From assembly GCA_041480845.1 (NCBI GenBank), contig JBGPAU010000006.1, forward strand, positions 1 to 36,054: a stretch of DNA of 36,054 nucleotides. Reading direction: 5' to 3'. A program made the position numbers and the translations under genes. Source of the DNA: LCIL01 sp041480845 (GTDB lineage: Bacteria > Patescibacteriota > Microgenomatia > UBA8517). This document shows, piece after piece, positions 16,065-23,162 of this stretch. Positions within the stretch are counted from its first letter, which is position 1. Every line of letters begins with the position of its first letter. The notes below the pieces were generated by a model, which did not search any database, had not been told where the DNA came from, and was given only the letters and a program-made list of their open reading frames with translations.

Positions 16065-18500
16065 TTAGTTTGCGGCCAAAAGAGCCGGAATCGAAGTAAA
16101 TTTACCCCGGAGTTTGGCCACGGGAGACCATTTTTTAAGGGCAACTTTGAGAACATCCTCAACTTCCCCGGCAAAAACAAAATTAATATCGCGCTTCACT
16201 TGAGCCGGAATATCATCAATATCCTTTTTATTGTCCTTGGGCACGATGATAGTCTTTAAGCCCGCCCTATGTCCCGCAATGGATTTTTCCTTTAAGCCCC
16301 CGATCTCAAGCACACGGCCCCTCAGGGTTACTTCTCCAGTCATACCCACATCCCTTTTAACCGGAATCCCCGTAAGAGCTGAAACAAGAGCAGTAGTAAT
16401 TGCCACTCCAGCCGAAGGTCCATCCTTGGGAACCGCGCCTTCAGGGACGTGTATATGAACATCAATATTTTCGGCAAAATTGCTTTTCAGACCCAGCTCG
16501 CTAAAATGCGACCTTGTCCAAGTAAATGCCGCCTTTGCCGACTCCCTCATAATATCCCCCAGCTGTCCCGTAAGAGTAAGTTTGCTTTTGCCGGGCATGA
16601 GAGATACTTCTATAAATAGGATTTCTCCGCCAAAAGGTGTAACCGAAAGGCCCGTACTCATTCCTATTTCGTCTTCTTTCTCGGCAATTTGCGAGGTAAA
16701 TCTCTGACTTCCCAAAAACTTTCTGACATCGGAGGTCTCAATCTTCTTGGGGAATTTTTTCTTTTCCGCGACCAGTCTGGCTACCTTCCTGCAGACATTG
16801 GCCAGATTTCTTTCCAAGTTCCGAACCCCCGCCTCGCGCGTATAGCTTCCTATAACTTCTTTAAGACCTTTATCTGCTATCTCGATTTTTTTAGATTCCA
16901 AGCCTTGCGCCTCAAGCTGCTTTGGCCATAAGAATTTCCTGGCTATATGGAATTTTTCGGTTTCGGTATAACCGGGGAATGTAATGACTTCCATTCTATC
17001 CCTTAGAGGGTCCGGAATCGTATCCAGCATGTTGCCTGTACAAATAAACATGACCTCGGAGAGGTCAAACGGGACTTCAAGATAGTGATCCGAAAATTCC
17101 CTGTTTTGTTCGGGGTCAAGCGCCTCAAGAAGTGCGCTACTTGGATCCCCTCTAAAATCCACGCCTATTTTATCTATTTCATCAAGCATGAACACGGGAT
17201 TTTTTGTGCCTGCATTTTTCATTCCCTGAATAATTCTTCCCGGCATTGCCCCGACGTACGTCCGCCTATGTCCTCTGATTTCGGCTTCATCCCGGATTCC
17301 CCCCAAGGAAACCCTGACAAACTTCCGGTTTAAGGCTTTGGCAATTGACCTACCTATTGAAGTTTTTCCTACTCCGGGAGGACCGATGAAACAAAGAATT
17401 GTCGGATGGGCCGTGTTTCTTCCTTCGACTCCTTTCAGTCGCATAGTGTGTTTCGCTTCTTTTTTCAGCTTCATCACGGCCAAAAATTCCATAATACGCT
17501 CCTTGGCTTTTTCGATTCCGTAGTGATCATCTTCCAAAATTTTCGCGGCTTTTTTCATCGGCACGTTATTGGGGGTTGCCTTGCTCCAAGGCATATCGCA
17601 AAGCCAATCCAGATAGTTTCTTATATATCCCCCTTCGGGATTATTCGGAGACATTTCGCTCAAGCGCTTCAGCTCTTTTTCGGCACGGATTTTGACATCG
17701 GGGGGCATTCCGGCTTCTTTAATTTTCACTTTATATTCTTTAAATTCTTCACCCGTAATTTCCCCCTCCTCATCCATCTCGCCAAGCTCTTCCTCAATAG
17801 TTTTTTTCTTTTCCCTGAGCATCGCCTTTTTCATTTGATCCTCAAATCTTTTTTGAGTTTTTGACGAGATTGTCCGCTCAATCTCGAGCGCATTTACCTC
17901 TTTGGCAAGATATTCCAGAACAATCCCAAGTCTTTTTTTGACGTTTATTTCTTCCAGAATTTTTTGTTTTTCGGAAGGCTTTATCTCAAGAAGTGATGCC
18001 ACTTGATCGCTCATTTCGACAGGCTCCACATTCCCGGAAACAAGTTTCATTACAGTCATTATTTCCGCCTGCTTACCAAGATTTATTGATTTTTTGAAAA
18101 GTTCCTGAAGCTTTTTGGCCAACACCCCGACTTCGGGAGATTCATCAATCTCTTCCGGAATTTCCTCAACCTTGCCGATCAGATAGGGTTCCTGTGCCAG
18201 AACTTCTTTAAGAGTGACCCTTGCTTGCCCACGGATTAAAGCATGAATTTCACCCTCCGTTGTCATCATTTGGGTGATTGTGGCAATCGTTCCGATGCTA
18301 TTCAGGTCTTCAAGTCCGGGGTCGGCGGTCCTGGGATCTTTTTGAGAAAAAACGGCAATGACTTTATCTTCCTGAAAAGCAGAATTGACCGCGGTGACGC
18401 TCTTGGTCCGCCCGAATGAAAGAAGTGTATCGGTATGCGGAAAAACGACTGAACCCCGCACCGGAACTATCGGAACCCGCCTGGTTATATCTTTAGTCAT
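16065..18500 (-). CDS. lon: ATP-dependent protease Lon
   Basis: Lon is the cytoplasmic hexameric AAA+ serine protease that removes damaged and some regulatory proteins. All parts are present in the 811 residues: the N-terminal substrate domain (PIVPVRGSVVFPHT), a central coiled coil, Walker A GPPGVGKT, Walker B FMLDEIDKIG, and the C-terminal protease domain with the catalytic dyad Ser696 (GPSAG) and Lys739 (GGLKEK). The 43-residue Ser-Lys distance equals that of E. coli Lon. TAAAAT at 18507-18512 ends 6 nt before the ATG. The stop converges on the VanW-like gene, with 9 nt between them. Confidence 0.98.
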   Translation of the reverse strand: MTKDITRRVPIVPVRGSVVFPHTDTLLSFGRTKSVTAVNSAFQEDKVIAVFSQKDPRTADPGLEDLNSIGTIATITQMMTTEGEIHALIRGQARVTLKEVLAQEPYLIGKVEEIPEEIDESPEVGVLAKKLQELFKKSINLGKQAEIMTVMKLVSGNVEPVEMSDQVASLLEIKPSEKQKILEEINVKKRLGIVLEYLAKEVNALEIERTISSKTQKRFEDQMKKAMLREKKKTIEEELGEMDEEGEITGEEFKEYKVKIKEAGMPPDVKIRAEKELKRLSEMSPNNPEGGYIRNYLDWLCDMPWSKATPNNVPMKKAAKILEDDHYGIEKAKERIMEFLAVMKLKKEAKHTMRLKGVEGRNTAHPTILCFIGPPGVGKTSIGRSIAKALNRKFVRVSLGGIRDEAEIRGHRRTYVGAMPGRIIQGMKNAGTKNPVFMLDEIDKIGVDFRGDPSSALLEALDPEQNREFSDHYLEVPFDLSEVMFICTGNMLDTIPDPLRDRMEVITFPGYTETEKFHIARKFLWPKQLEAQGLESKKIEIADKGLKEVIGSYTREAGVRNLERNLANVCRKVARLVAEKKKFPKKIETSDVRKFLGSQRFTSQIAEKEDEIGMSTGLSVTPFGGEILFIEVSLMPGKSKLTLTGQLGDIMRESAKAAFTWTRSHFSELGLKSNFAENIDVHIHVPEGAVPKDGPSAGVAITTALVSALTGIPVKRDVGMTGEVTLRGRVLEIGGLKEKSIAGHRAGLKTIIVPKDNKKDIDDIPAQVKRDINFVFAGEVEDVLKVALKKWSPVAKLRGKFTSIPALLAAN

Positions 18501-18506
18501 ATGAGT

Positions 18507-18512
18507 ATTTTA
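18507..18512 (-). promoter_or_regulatory. -10 box of lon
   Basis: TAAAAT on the minus strand ends 6 nt before the lon ATG. No good -35 and no heat-shock CIRCE-type repeat is visible. Confidence 0.4.
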
Positions 18513-18539
18513 GCAGTCTAGTCGAGGAAGTGCTAGTTG

Positions 18540-19022
18540 TCAATAGTGACCCCGTTTTCTTTGCAAAAATTTAAAAACGTGGACCTTTTCGGCAACTACC
18601 GCTACCAATGTCCCGATTAAAGCTCCGCCTAAAATATCGATGGGATAATGAACATTGGCCAAAACCCTTGCAATCCCGATAAGAAGCGCGCCCCCCAGAT
18701 AAAACCATCCCACTTTTCTATCATGCATAAAAACGGTTACGGCAAGGCTAAATGCCAAAGCTGTGTGGGCCGAAGGAAAAGCGCCGTCGGTGGGTTTAAA
18801 TAAAACATCAACCCCTCCTCCGTTCCGGACAAATGGCCGTATTGTCGGGAAAAAATGCTTAATTAAGAGAGCGATCAGCCAAGCCGCAAGGCTTGCCAAA
18901 AGTGCGTGAACTACCTGTTCTTTTTTAATCCGCCCATCGATAAACCATAAAACAAGAAGCCCCGCATAAAGGAACCAGATAAGGAAGGTAGCAAAAAATT
19001 CCACCGTAATATCTTCCAGCAT
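18540..19022 (-). CDS. PAP2-family membrane phosphatase (undecaprenyl-diphosphatase candidate)
   Basis: The protein is 160 residues with five or six hydrophobic helices. The three PAP2 phosphatase motifs are present: KHFFPTIRPF, PSAH in GAFPSAHTAL, and ARVLANVHYPIDI with the catalytic His and Asp. Small PAP2 proteins of this kind dephosphorylate undecaprenyl diphosphate or phosphatidylglycerol phosphate. It is divergent from dgkA, and the pair fits recycling of the undecaprenyl-phosphate carrier needed by the wall and glycosyltransferase genes nearby. Confidence 0.88.
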   Translation of the reverse strand: MLEDITVEFFATFLIWFLYAGLLVLWFIDGRIKKEQVVHALLASLAAWLIALLIKHFFPTIRPFVRNGGGVDVLFKPTDGAFPSAHTALAFSLAVTVFMHDRKVGWFYLGGALLIGIARVLANVHYPIDILGGALIGTLVAVVAEKVHVFKFLQRKRGHY

Positions 19023-19029
19023 TATTTAA

Positions 19030-19038
19030 TGGTATCAT
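19030..19038. promoter_or_regulatory. Shared divergent -10 region between the PAP2 gene and dgkA
   Basis: On the plus strand TATCAT (19033-19038) ends 7 nt before the dgkA ATG. On the minus strand the same bases read TGA-TACCAT, an extended -10 that ends 6-8 nt before the PAP2 ATG. Only 23 nt separate the two start codons, so the polymerases must compete. Confidence 0.5.
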
Positions 19039-19045
19039 TTTACAG

Positions 19046-19405
19046 ATGGAATCAAAGCATTCGCTTTATAAAAGTTTTAAATTTGCGTTCAACGGTCTCT
19101 CTACCGCCATAATCAAGAGTAGAAACTTCAGGATTCAAATTCTTCTGGGCACTGCCTCGTCTGTCTTGGGAATTATTTATAAAATATCGAGCTTTGAATG
19201 GCTCTCGCTAATTTTAATTATCGCTTCCGTTCTTATTTTGGAACTGGTTAATACCGCAATCGAGGAAATCGTCAACATAGTCAGTCCCGAAATACAGGAA
19301 AGGGCAAAAATGGCCAAAGACGTTTCGGCAGCCTCCGTTCTTGTCGCTGCGATAGCCGCAATCTTTATCGGAGCCGTCATTTTTATCCCAAGAATTTTCT
19401 ACTAA
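19046..19405 (+). CDS. dgkA: DgkA-type diacylglycerol/undecaprenol kinase
   Basis: The product is 119 residues with three transmembrane helices, the size of the DgkA family. The active-site segment reads ELVNTAIEEIVN, and a second conserved block is AKMAKDVSAASVLV (the family usually has aKDxaAgAV). In Gram-positive relatives this enzyme phosphorylates undecaprenol, and I infer the same here because of the adjacent PAP2 phosphatase. The start lies 7 nt after its -10 box. Confidence 0.9.
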   Translation: MESKHSLYKSFKFAFNGLSTAIIKSRNFRIQILLGTASSVLGIIYKISSFEWLSLILIIASVLILELVNTAIEEIVNIVSPEIQERAKMAKDVSAASVLVAAIAAIFIGAVIFIPRIFY

Positions 19406-19411
19406 AGAAAG

Positions 19412-19651
19412 TCAATTTAGGCTTATATCCGGTTTTTGCAGATCGTGAAGCATTTTAACAGCTTCCTTCGCCCGGGATCTTGATCTAAGTTCAGCCTCAA
19501 ATTCGAGTGCATCAAAAGCCATCCCTTTGAATACTTTTTTCGTCAAAGGATCCTGACACGATTTAAACTCCCGGAGTAGCTTTATCGCGGTTTCCTGCGC
19601 CTCCCTGACTTCGGGCTCAACCAGTCTAATCGGCATTATCTCTCTTGCCAT
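19412..19651 (-). CDS. Small helical hypothetical protein
   Basis: The product is 79 residues, charged and predicted all-helical, with no membrane segment and no recognisable motif apart from an Arg/Glu-rich amphipathic middle (about 15-65). A perfect TATAAT at 19662-19667 lies 10 nt before the ATG, which supports it as a real gene. The 3' end is 7 nt from the convergent dgkA stop. Confidence 0.6.
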   Translation of the reverse strand: MAREIMPIRLVEPEVREAQETAIKLLREFKSCQDPLTKKVFKGMAFDALEFEAELRSRSRAKEAVKMLHDLQKPDISLN

Positions 19652-19661
19652 ACTTGAGGCT

Positions 19662-19667
19662 ATTATA
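19662..19667 (-). promoter_or_regulatory. -10 box of the small helical protein gene
   Basis: A perfect TATAAT lies on the minus strand with 10 nt between it and the ATG. No convincing -35 is present. Confidence 0.5.
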
Positions 19668-19710
19668 CTCCAATCTTGCTGTACACCGGGAACTATAGTT
19701 AATAATTATT

Positions 19711-20241
19711 TTAGTAAGTAAGTATTATTCTCCCGTTGGAAATTGTAACTGTATTGCCATTCAGGCTTTTTAGTTGAATTCTTACCACCAAGTCGCCACT
19801 AAAGAAATTAAGAGAATCTGATTTAATCTGCATGGGAGAAACTGCTGTTGAGGCGATATCGCTTCCTTGGACACCAATCCCATGAGTTACGTCAAAAAGG
19901 CGGGCAAATGACTTTCTGTCTTCCGCACTTGTTCCTAAATTTGCCTGAAAATACATTTTCTTTACTCCGGGGTAGTTTGCTTTATTAAACGATATTTCAG
20001 AACCCGCCAGGCTATCCCAATCGGTCGCAACCGTACTGCCTGATGTTGAAATAGGAATTACTAACTCCTTTGCGCCTACCTTACCTCTTTGAATTAAATC
20101 TACACAAGCTTGGGGGCAAGAAGAAGTTGAAGTGGAAAGAACCCGGGATTCAGCTTTGAAGGTTTTAAATATGTAGAAATCCAGGAGTAATAAGTTTAAA
20201 AACAAAAGCAAAAAAAGAAATAAAAGAATATTTTTTTTCAT
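19711..20241 (-). CDS. Membrane-anchored extracytoplasmic beta-sandwich protein
   Basis: The protein is 176 residues from the ATG at 20241. A very Leu/Phe-rich N-terminal anchor (about 5-27) is followed by CPQACVD (a CxxxC pair) and a beta-rich domain. The pattern SEISFNKANYPGVKKMYFQA, then FARLFDVTHGIGVQGSDI and VVRIQLKSLNGNTVTI resembles a jelly-roll module often seen at the end of CPR surface proteins. Function is unknown. A promoter with TTGTAA, 17 nt and an extended TAAATT lies at 20258-20286. Confidence 0.6.
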   Translation of the reverse strand: MKKNILLFLFLLLFLNLLLLDFYIFKTFKAESRVLSTSTSSCPQACVDLIQRGKVGAKELVIPISTSGSTVATDWDSLAGSEISFNKANYPGVKKMYFQANLGTSAEDRKSFARLFDVTHGIGVQGSDIASTAVSPMQIKSDSLNFFSGDLVVRIQLKSLNGNTVTISNGRIILTY

Positions 20242-20257
20242 ATCCAACTTACAACCC

Positions 20258-20286
20258 AATTTATCACTTGGAGAGTACTATTACAA
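20258..20286 (-). promoter_or_regulatory. Promoter of the anchored beta-sandwich gene
   Basis: TTGTAA (20281-20286), a 17-nt spacer and TAAATT (20258-20263), preceded by TGA as extended -10, lie 16 nt upstream of the ATG on the minus strand. Confidence 0.4.
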
Positions 20287-20331
20287 CGATTTGAGTCTAT
20301 CCCTCGACGTTGCTCGGGATCCCGTCAAACT

Positions 20332-20351
20332 CGAGCTGAGCAGGCCGGTCT
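20332..20351. repeat. Dispersed 20-nt repeat, copy 1
   Basis: CGAGCTGAGCAGGCCGGTCT matches 21865-21884 at 19 of 20 positions in the same orientation. It lies in a GC-rich intergenic patch (20300-20360) in otherwise AT-rich spacer and contains no gene. Confidence 0.75.
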
Positions 20352-20392
20352 GGGACCTTTCAAAGCTAAATAAAAACATTATTTTCCCCCAC

Positions 20393-20433
20393 AAAAAAAC
20401 TCCTGACTGATTTTGACTAACATCAGTCAGGAG
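20393..20433 (-). terminator. Strong intrinsic terminator of the zinc-ribbon/RDD operon
   Basis: A perfect 12-bp stem, CTCCTGACTGAT with ATCAGTCAGGAG and a 10-nt loop, is followed on the minus strand by seven T residues. It ends the operon 21653-20451. Confidence 0.92.
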
Positions 20434-20450
20434 GTGTTTATACTGCACGG

Positions 20451-21068
20451 CTACTTACGAATTTCGCTTCTTTTCCTTTGATACTCATCCTCACCGATGA
20501 GTCCTTGGGAGTGTAGCCTCTCAAGATCGGCTGCCGGCCCTACTAGCACTTCTTGTGGAGCTGTCGCCTTCTTAAGCTGGCCCTTGGATTCCAGAACGAC
20601 GAACGACTCGGACATAGAGTCATGGGGGAATCTCCGGTACCTCTTCAGGCCTCCGATGAAAATCCAGCCGAAGATGGATGCGGTTATTGCGGTCAGGGCC
20701 ACAATAAAAACGCCGCTCACATAGAGCATGATTGCTCTTGTGATACACCACCCCAGGCTTAATTTTTCCCCGTTGGCGTTGACTACCCTCATGCCCAAGA
20801 GCATCTTCCCAACAGTCTTTCCGAAAAATCTGTGCATAAGAGTGTCATAGGCGATGACCAAAAGGAAGAACGTACCGTAGAAGAGCCACATTGCCGTATC
20901 GGATGTCGAATCCGTACCCAAAACGGCTTCTGCTCCCACGGAGAGTCCTGCGCTTATCGGAAGCAGAATAAATCCGACCAGAATTGTGTCGATGATCCTG
21001 GCGGCTAACCTCCGATAGTTTGTCGCCTGCTCAAACTCAATTACCTGAGAGTTCCTTGAGGTGTTCAT
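20451..21068 (-). CDS. RDD-family membrane protein with C-terminal SHOCT domain
   Basis: The product is 205 residues. The RDD domain (about 15-150) has the RLAARIIDTILV opening, a transmembrane region with KTVGKMLLGMRVV and a third helix. The last 28 residues (ADLERLHSQGLIGEDEYQRK) are a SHOCT module, a short oligomerisation or interaction helix pair. The role of RDD proteins is mostly unknown, with transport suggested in some cases. It has a strong AGGAGG ribosome binding site and follows the zinc-ribbon gene after 12 nt. Confidence 0.85.
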   Translation of the reverse strand: MNTSRNSQVIEFEQATNYRRLAARIIDTILVGFILLPISAGLSVGAEAVLGTDSTSDTAMWLFYGTFFLLVIAYDTLMHRFFGKTVGKMLLGMRVVNANGEKLSLGWCITRAIMLYVSGVFIVALTAITASIFGWIFIGGLKRYRRFPHDSMSESFVVLESKGQLKKATAPQEVLVGPAADLERLHSQGLIGEDEYQRKRSEIRK

Positions 21069-21080
21069 CCTGTTTACCTC

Positions 21081-21653
21081 CTAAACTACCCTTGCAGTAT
21101 TGAGTTCAACAAACTTGTCTGCGAAGCTCTCGCGGGGTATGGTTATTACCACACTTATTCCTTGTTTGCCGTCTTTCTTTTTCTCTTCGATGAGTCGCCC
21201 GTCCACAGGCTCCGCAATTCTCTTACCAAGCAATAATTTGGCAGGCAGCTTTATGAAAAGCCAAGAAAGGCCGTACCCGACTAAGAGAGCGATCAGAAAA
21301 ACCAATCCGCAGAAGATGAATTGCACGTTCTCATCGTTCATCATCTGCACAATCAAAAGAATCCCGAGTGGAATACCAATAAGGAAGGCGAATACCAAAC
21401 GTACTGTGTTGAGAGTCTTACCGGCCCGTATCTTGGGGGAACAGGCCTGGCAATATGGAATATTCTTGACCTCAACATTTATTTGACCGAGACCCTTAAA
21501 GTTCTTATTCATTTTGAGGGAGTCGGTTTTCTCGGCCGGGCCACCGCAGTTTGCACATTCCGGGGGCCATTTTACGGCATCAACGTTTTCTTCAATCACA
21601 ATGTTTTTCTTCTCACGCCGCATTTGGGGCATTCTTACAACTTGCATATCCAT
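21081..21653 (-). CDS. Zinc-ribbon protein with two transmembrane helices
   Basis: The protein is 190 residues from the ATG at 21653, placed by an AAGGAGG ribosome binding site 5 nt upstream. A start at 21719 lacks support. An N-terminal zinc ribbon has CANC (about residue 34) and CQAC (about 68), then two hydrophobic helices (about 83-105 and 112-135), then a soluble tail with a beta-rich VVITIPRESF. I know no specific function. It shares an operon, a terminator and membrane location with the RDD/SHOCT protein, so a two-protein membrane complex is plausible. Confidence 0.7.
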   Translation of the reverse strand: MDMQVVRMPQMRREKKNIVIEENVDAVKWPPECANCGGPAEKTDSLKMNKNFKGLGQINVEVKNIPYCQACSPKIRAGKTLNTVRLVFAFLIGIPLGILLIVQMMNDENVQFIFCGLVFLIALLVGYGLSWLFIKLPAKLLLGKRIAEPVDGRLIEEKKKDGKQGISVVITIPRESFADKFVELNTARVV

Positions 21654-21709
21654 TTTGTCCTCCTTGGGGACTAGTTGAATTGAGCTGTTAAAGTGCGCAG
21701 CCTGAACTG

Positions 21710-21718
21710 ATTGTACCA
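21710..21718 (-). promoter_or_regulatory. Extended -10 of the zinc-ribbon/RDD operon
   Basis: TACAAT with a TGG extension lies on the minus strand. A perfect TTGACA at 21724-21729 is only 8 nt away, too close to act as its -35. The leader would be about 50 nt and, unlike most genes here, carries a strong ribosome binding site. Confidence 0.45.
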
Positions 21719-21864
21719 CAGGCTGTCAACACATAAACTGAAGCTAGATTAATACTCTTTGCAGACTCTCAAATTTTCTATGCGGCTGCGGGACGGGGAT
21801 TCGCCGTGCAAAACATGCAATTCCTTAGTTCGCACCATCAAATCCCGGACCAAAGCGGGCGAAG

Positions 21865-21884
21865 CGAGCTGGGCAGGCCGGTCT
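21865..21884. repeat. Dispersed 20-nt repeat, copy 2
   Basis: CGAGCTGGGCAGGCCGGTCT differs from copy 1 (20332-20351) at one position. Both lie in GC-rich intergenic patches flanking the RDD operon. Confidence 0.75.
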
Positions 21885-21934
21885 AAATTTATACTTTATG
21901 GCGTGGGTGGTTTTTAGCCTAATTACTTTACGAT

Positions 21935-21963
21935 TTGACAAATGAATCAATAAGCAGTACGTT
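21935..21963 (+). promoter_or_regulatory. Promoter of the 138-residue hypothetical gene
   Basis: A perfect TTGACA (21935-21940), a 17-nt spacer and a weak TACGTT (21958-21963) are present. The ATG at 21973 is 9 nt downstream, the distance seen at other leaderless genes. The ATG at 21964 directly touches the -10 and is unlikely to be used. Confidence 0.5.
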
Positions 21964-21972
21964 ATGGGCCAT

Positions 21973-22389
21973 ATGACATTTACGGAAGCAAAAATTTTTC
22001 CTCCTGATCCAACAAGTTATACAGAAGCTTATAGGGATCTTAGGGAATTTGAAGAAAGGTATCGTTTAAAACTTGAGATTGGAAAGAAGATTGAAAGAAG
22101 ATTTGGGCGGGCTTTCGATGATCCCGAAATGGATTTTAACAAGCATGATTATGAAGTCTTAATGGTGACGCGAAAAGTAGTTGGAGGGGAAATAAAACAA
22201 GAAATTACAGGTGAATATAATACCAAAATAGTAAATATTTTCGATATTGTAGAAGCCAAAATATCCAGTCCAAGAATACATTGGTATGTCCTTGACCACG
22301 GTGGTAAGGTTTGGAATCCAAATACAAGAACGTGGGGAACAATGACCGAAAAAGAATATCTTAAGAAAAAGGTTTATAAAAAACCCTAA
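21973..22389 (+). CDS. Hypothetical soluble protein
   Basis: The protein is 138 residues from the ATG at 21973. The N-terminal half is helical and charged (REFEERYRLKLEIGKKIERR). The second half is beta-like with RIHWYVLDHGGKVWNP and a basic tail. There is no signal peptide or membrane segment, and I recognise no family. Clean coding character, a promoter and an isolated position on the plus strand support it as real. The 3' spacer (22390-22497) has no convincing terminator. Confidence 0.6.
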   Translation: MTFTEAKIFPPDPTSYTEAYRDLREFEERYRLKLEIGKKIERRFGRAFDDPEMDFNKHDYEVLMVTRKVVGGEIKQEITGEYNTKIVNIFDIVEAKISSPRIHWYVLDHGGKVWNPNTRTWGTMTEKEYLKKKVYKKP

Positions 22390-22497
22390 AGTTCTAGCCT
22401 TGGTTAATATTAAAAAAGAAGTGTCAACCGGTCAAAAGTGTGGCTTGGCACTGCTCTGAGCATTGTGACCGCTTAGGAGTAGTGTATCACCCCGAGG

Positions 22498-23001
22498 CTA
22501 AATATTTTTTCTCCTTGTCAATATAAACATCTCACCAATAACAAAAATTGCAACTACACTAAGCAGGCCAATAATAATAAATAAATATGTTTGGGTATTG
22601 TTGCCTGATTTGGCCACATTGAAGCTGGCTGCCACCTCTTGGTTGAGGTTTGTGTAGTCGCTGAGTTTAGCACTAATTTTATACATCCCCGGCGGAACGC
22701 TTTCGGGAATGGAGATAGCGTCCATGAATGACGCTTGCGTCTCAATCGCTTTTAAGACCTTCAGATATGCAACTTCTTTGCCGTCTTTATTTTTTACCGA
22801 GTATTCGATCCTTAAATCTTTTCTACCGGCATTTTCCGGCCATTTGACTTCTGTTTCAAAATAAACCTTTTCACCGGCTCTTATTTCCGAGTATTTTTCA
22901 GGTATGCCGACAGCAATGGACATGGCAGATACAGAACCGGGCAGTATTGCCATTGCCAAAAAGAAAAGAACACAGACTTTTAAAAAGTATTTAGTTCTCA
23001 T
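22498..23001 (-). CDS. Surface protein: signal peptide, Ig-like domain, C-terminal membrane anchor
   Basis: The product is 167 residues. The signal peptide ends near residue 26 (SVSA). One beta-sandwich domain (about 30-130) has the EIRAGEKVYFETEVKWPE and SVPPGMYKISAKL pattern of extracellular Ig-like modules. A transmembrane helix (about 138-160) and a basic tail TRRKNI anchor it with the domain outside. The layout is that of the three paralogues at 25155-28623, though the sequence is not clearly the same module. It has its own -10 box. Confidence 0.75.
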   Translation of the reverse strand: MRTKYFLKVCVLFFLAMAILPGSVSAMSIAVGIPEKYSEIRAGEKVYFETEVKWPENAGRKDLRIEYSVKNKDGKEVAYLKVLKAIETQASFMDAISIPESVPPGMYKISAKLSDYTNLNQEVAASFNVAKSGNNTQTYLFIIIGLLSVVAIFVIGEMFILTRRKNI

Positions 23002-23012
23002 ATCTACTCTTG

Positions 23013-23018
23013 ATTATA
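23013..23018 (-). promoter_or_regulatory. -10 box of the small surface protein gene
   Basis: TATAAT on the minus strand lies 11 nt upstream of the ATG at 23001. No clear -35. Confidence 0.45.
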
Positions 23019-23117
23019 TCGCCCTTATTGATTATTGAATATCACTTCAGGTGTAAAACGGCGGAGAAAAAACGCAAATGTAATAAACAAGATTAGAATA
23101 TTAGTTTATTCTCACTT

Positions 23118-23162
23118 CGGACTTCGTCCGTTTGACAAACACCCTCGTTCTTACGAACGGGG
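23118..23162 (-). other. Two hairpins at the end of the PAS sensor gene, one with the stop codon in its loop
   Basis: On the minus strand CCCCGTTC and GAACGAGG form an 8-position stem with one C-A mismatch around a GTAA loop, and the TAA of that loop is the stop codon of the sensor gene. A second hairpin, CGGAC-GAA-GTCCG, follows after about 13 nt. Neither is followed by a T tract, so they are weak terminator candidates or mRNA 3' stabilisers. Confidence 0.5.

Larger units (their letters stand above)
21654..21972. other. 319-nt spacer between divergent transcription units
   Basis: No gene is visible. It holds the AAGGAGG site and an extended -10 (TGG-TACAAT, minus, 21710-21718) for the zinc-ribbon operon, copy 2 of a dispersed 20-nt repeat, a GC-rich patch (21780-21885) with a small ACGG/CCGT hairpin, and the promoter of the plus-strand hypothetical gene. 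Confidence 0.6.

Noticed and set aside
16047..16067. Small CTAAAA/TTTTAG inverted repeat between the VanW-like gene and lon
   Set aside because: Only six A-T-rich pairs and no T tract beyond the stem. It is too weak to call a terminator.
17406..17864. Plus-strand ORF of 152 codons opposite lon
   Set aside because: Mirror frame of the Lon coiled coil and AAA+ region. Composition is Phe/His-rich as expected from antisense of Lys/Glu codons.
22390..22497. Terminator between the convergent hypothetical gene and the small surface protein gene
   Set aside because: Short AGTG/CACT matches exist but no stem above 5 bp stands next to a T tract in a convincing way.
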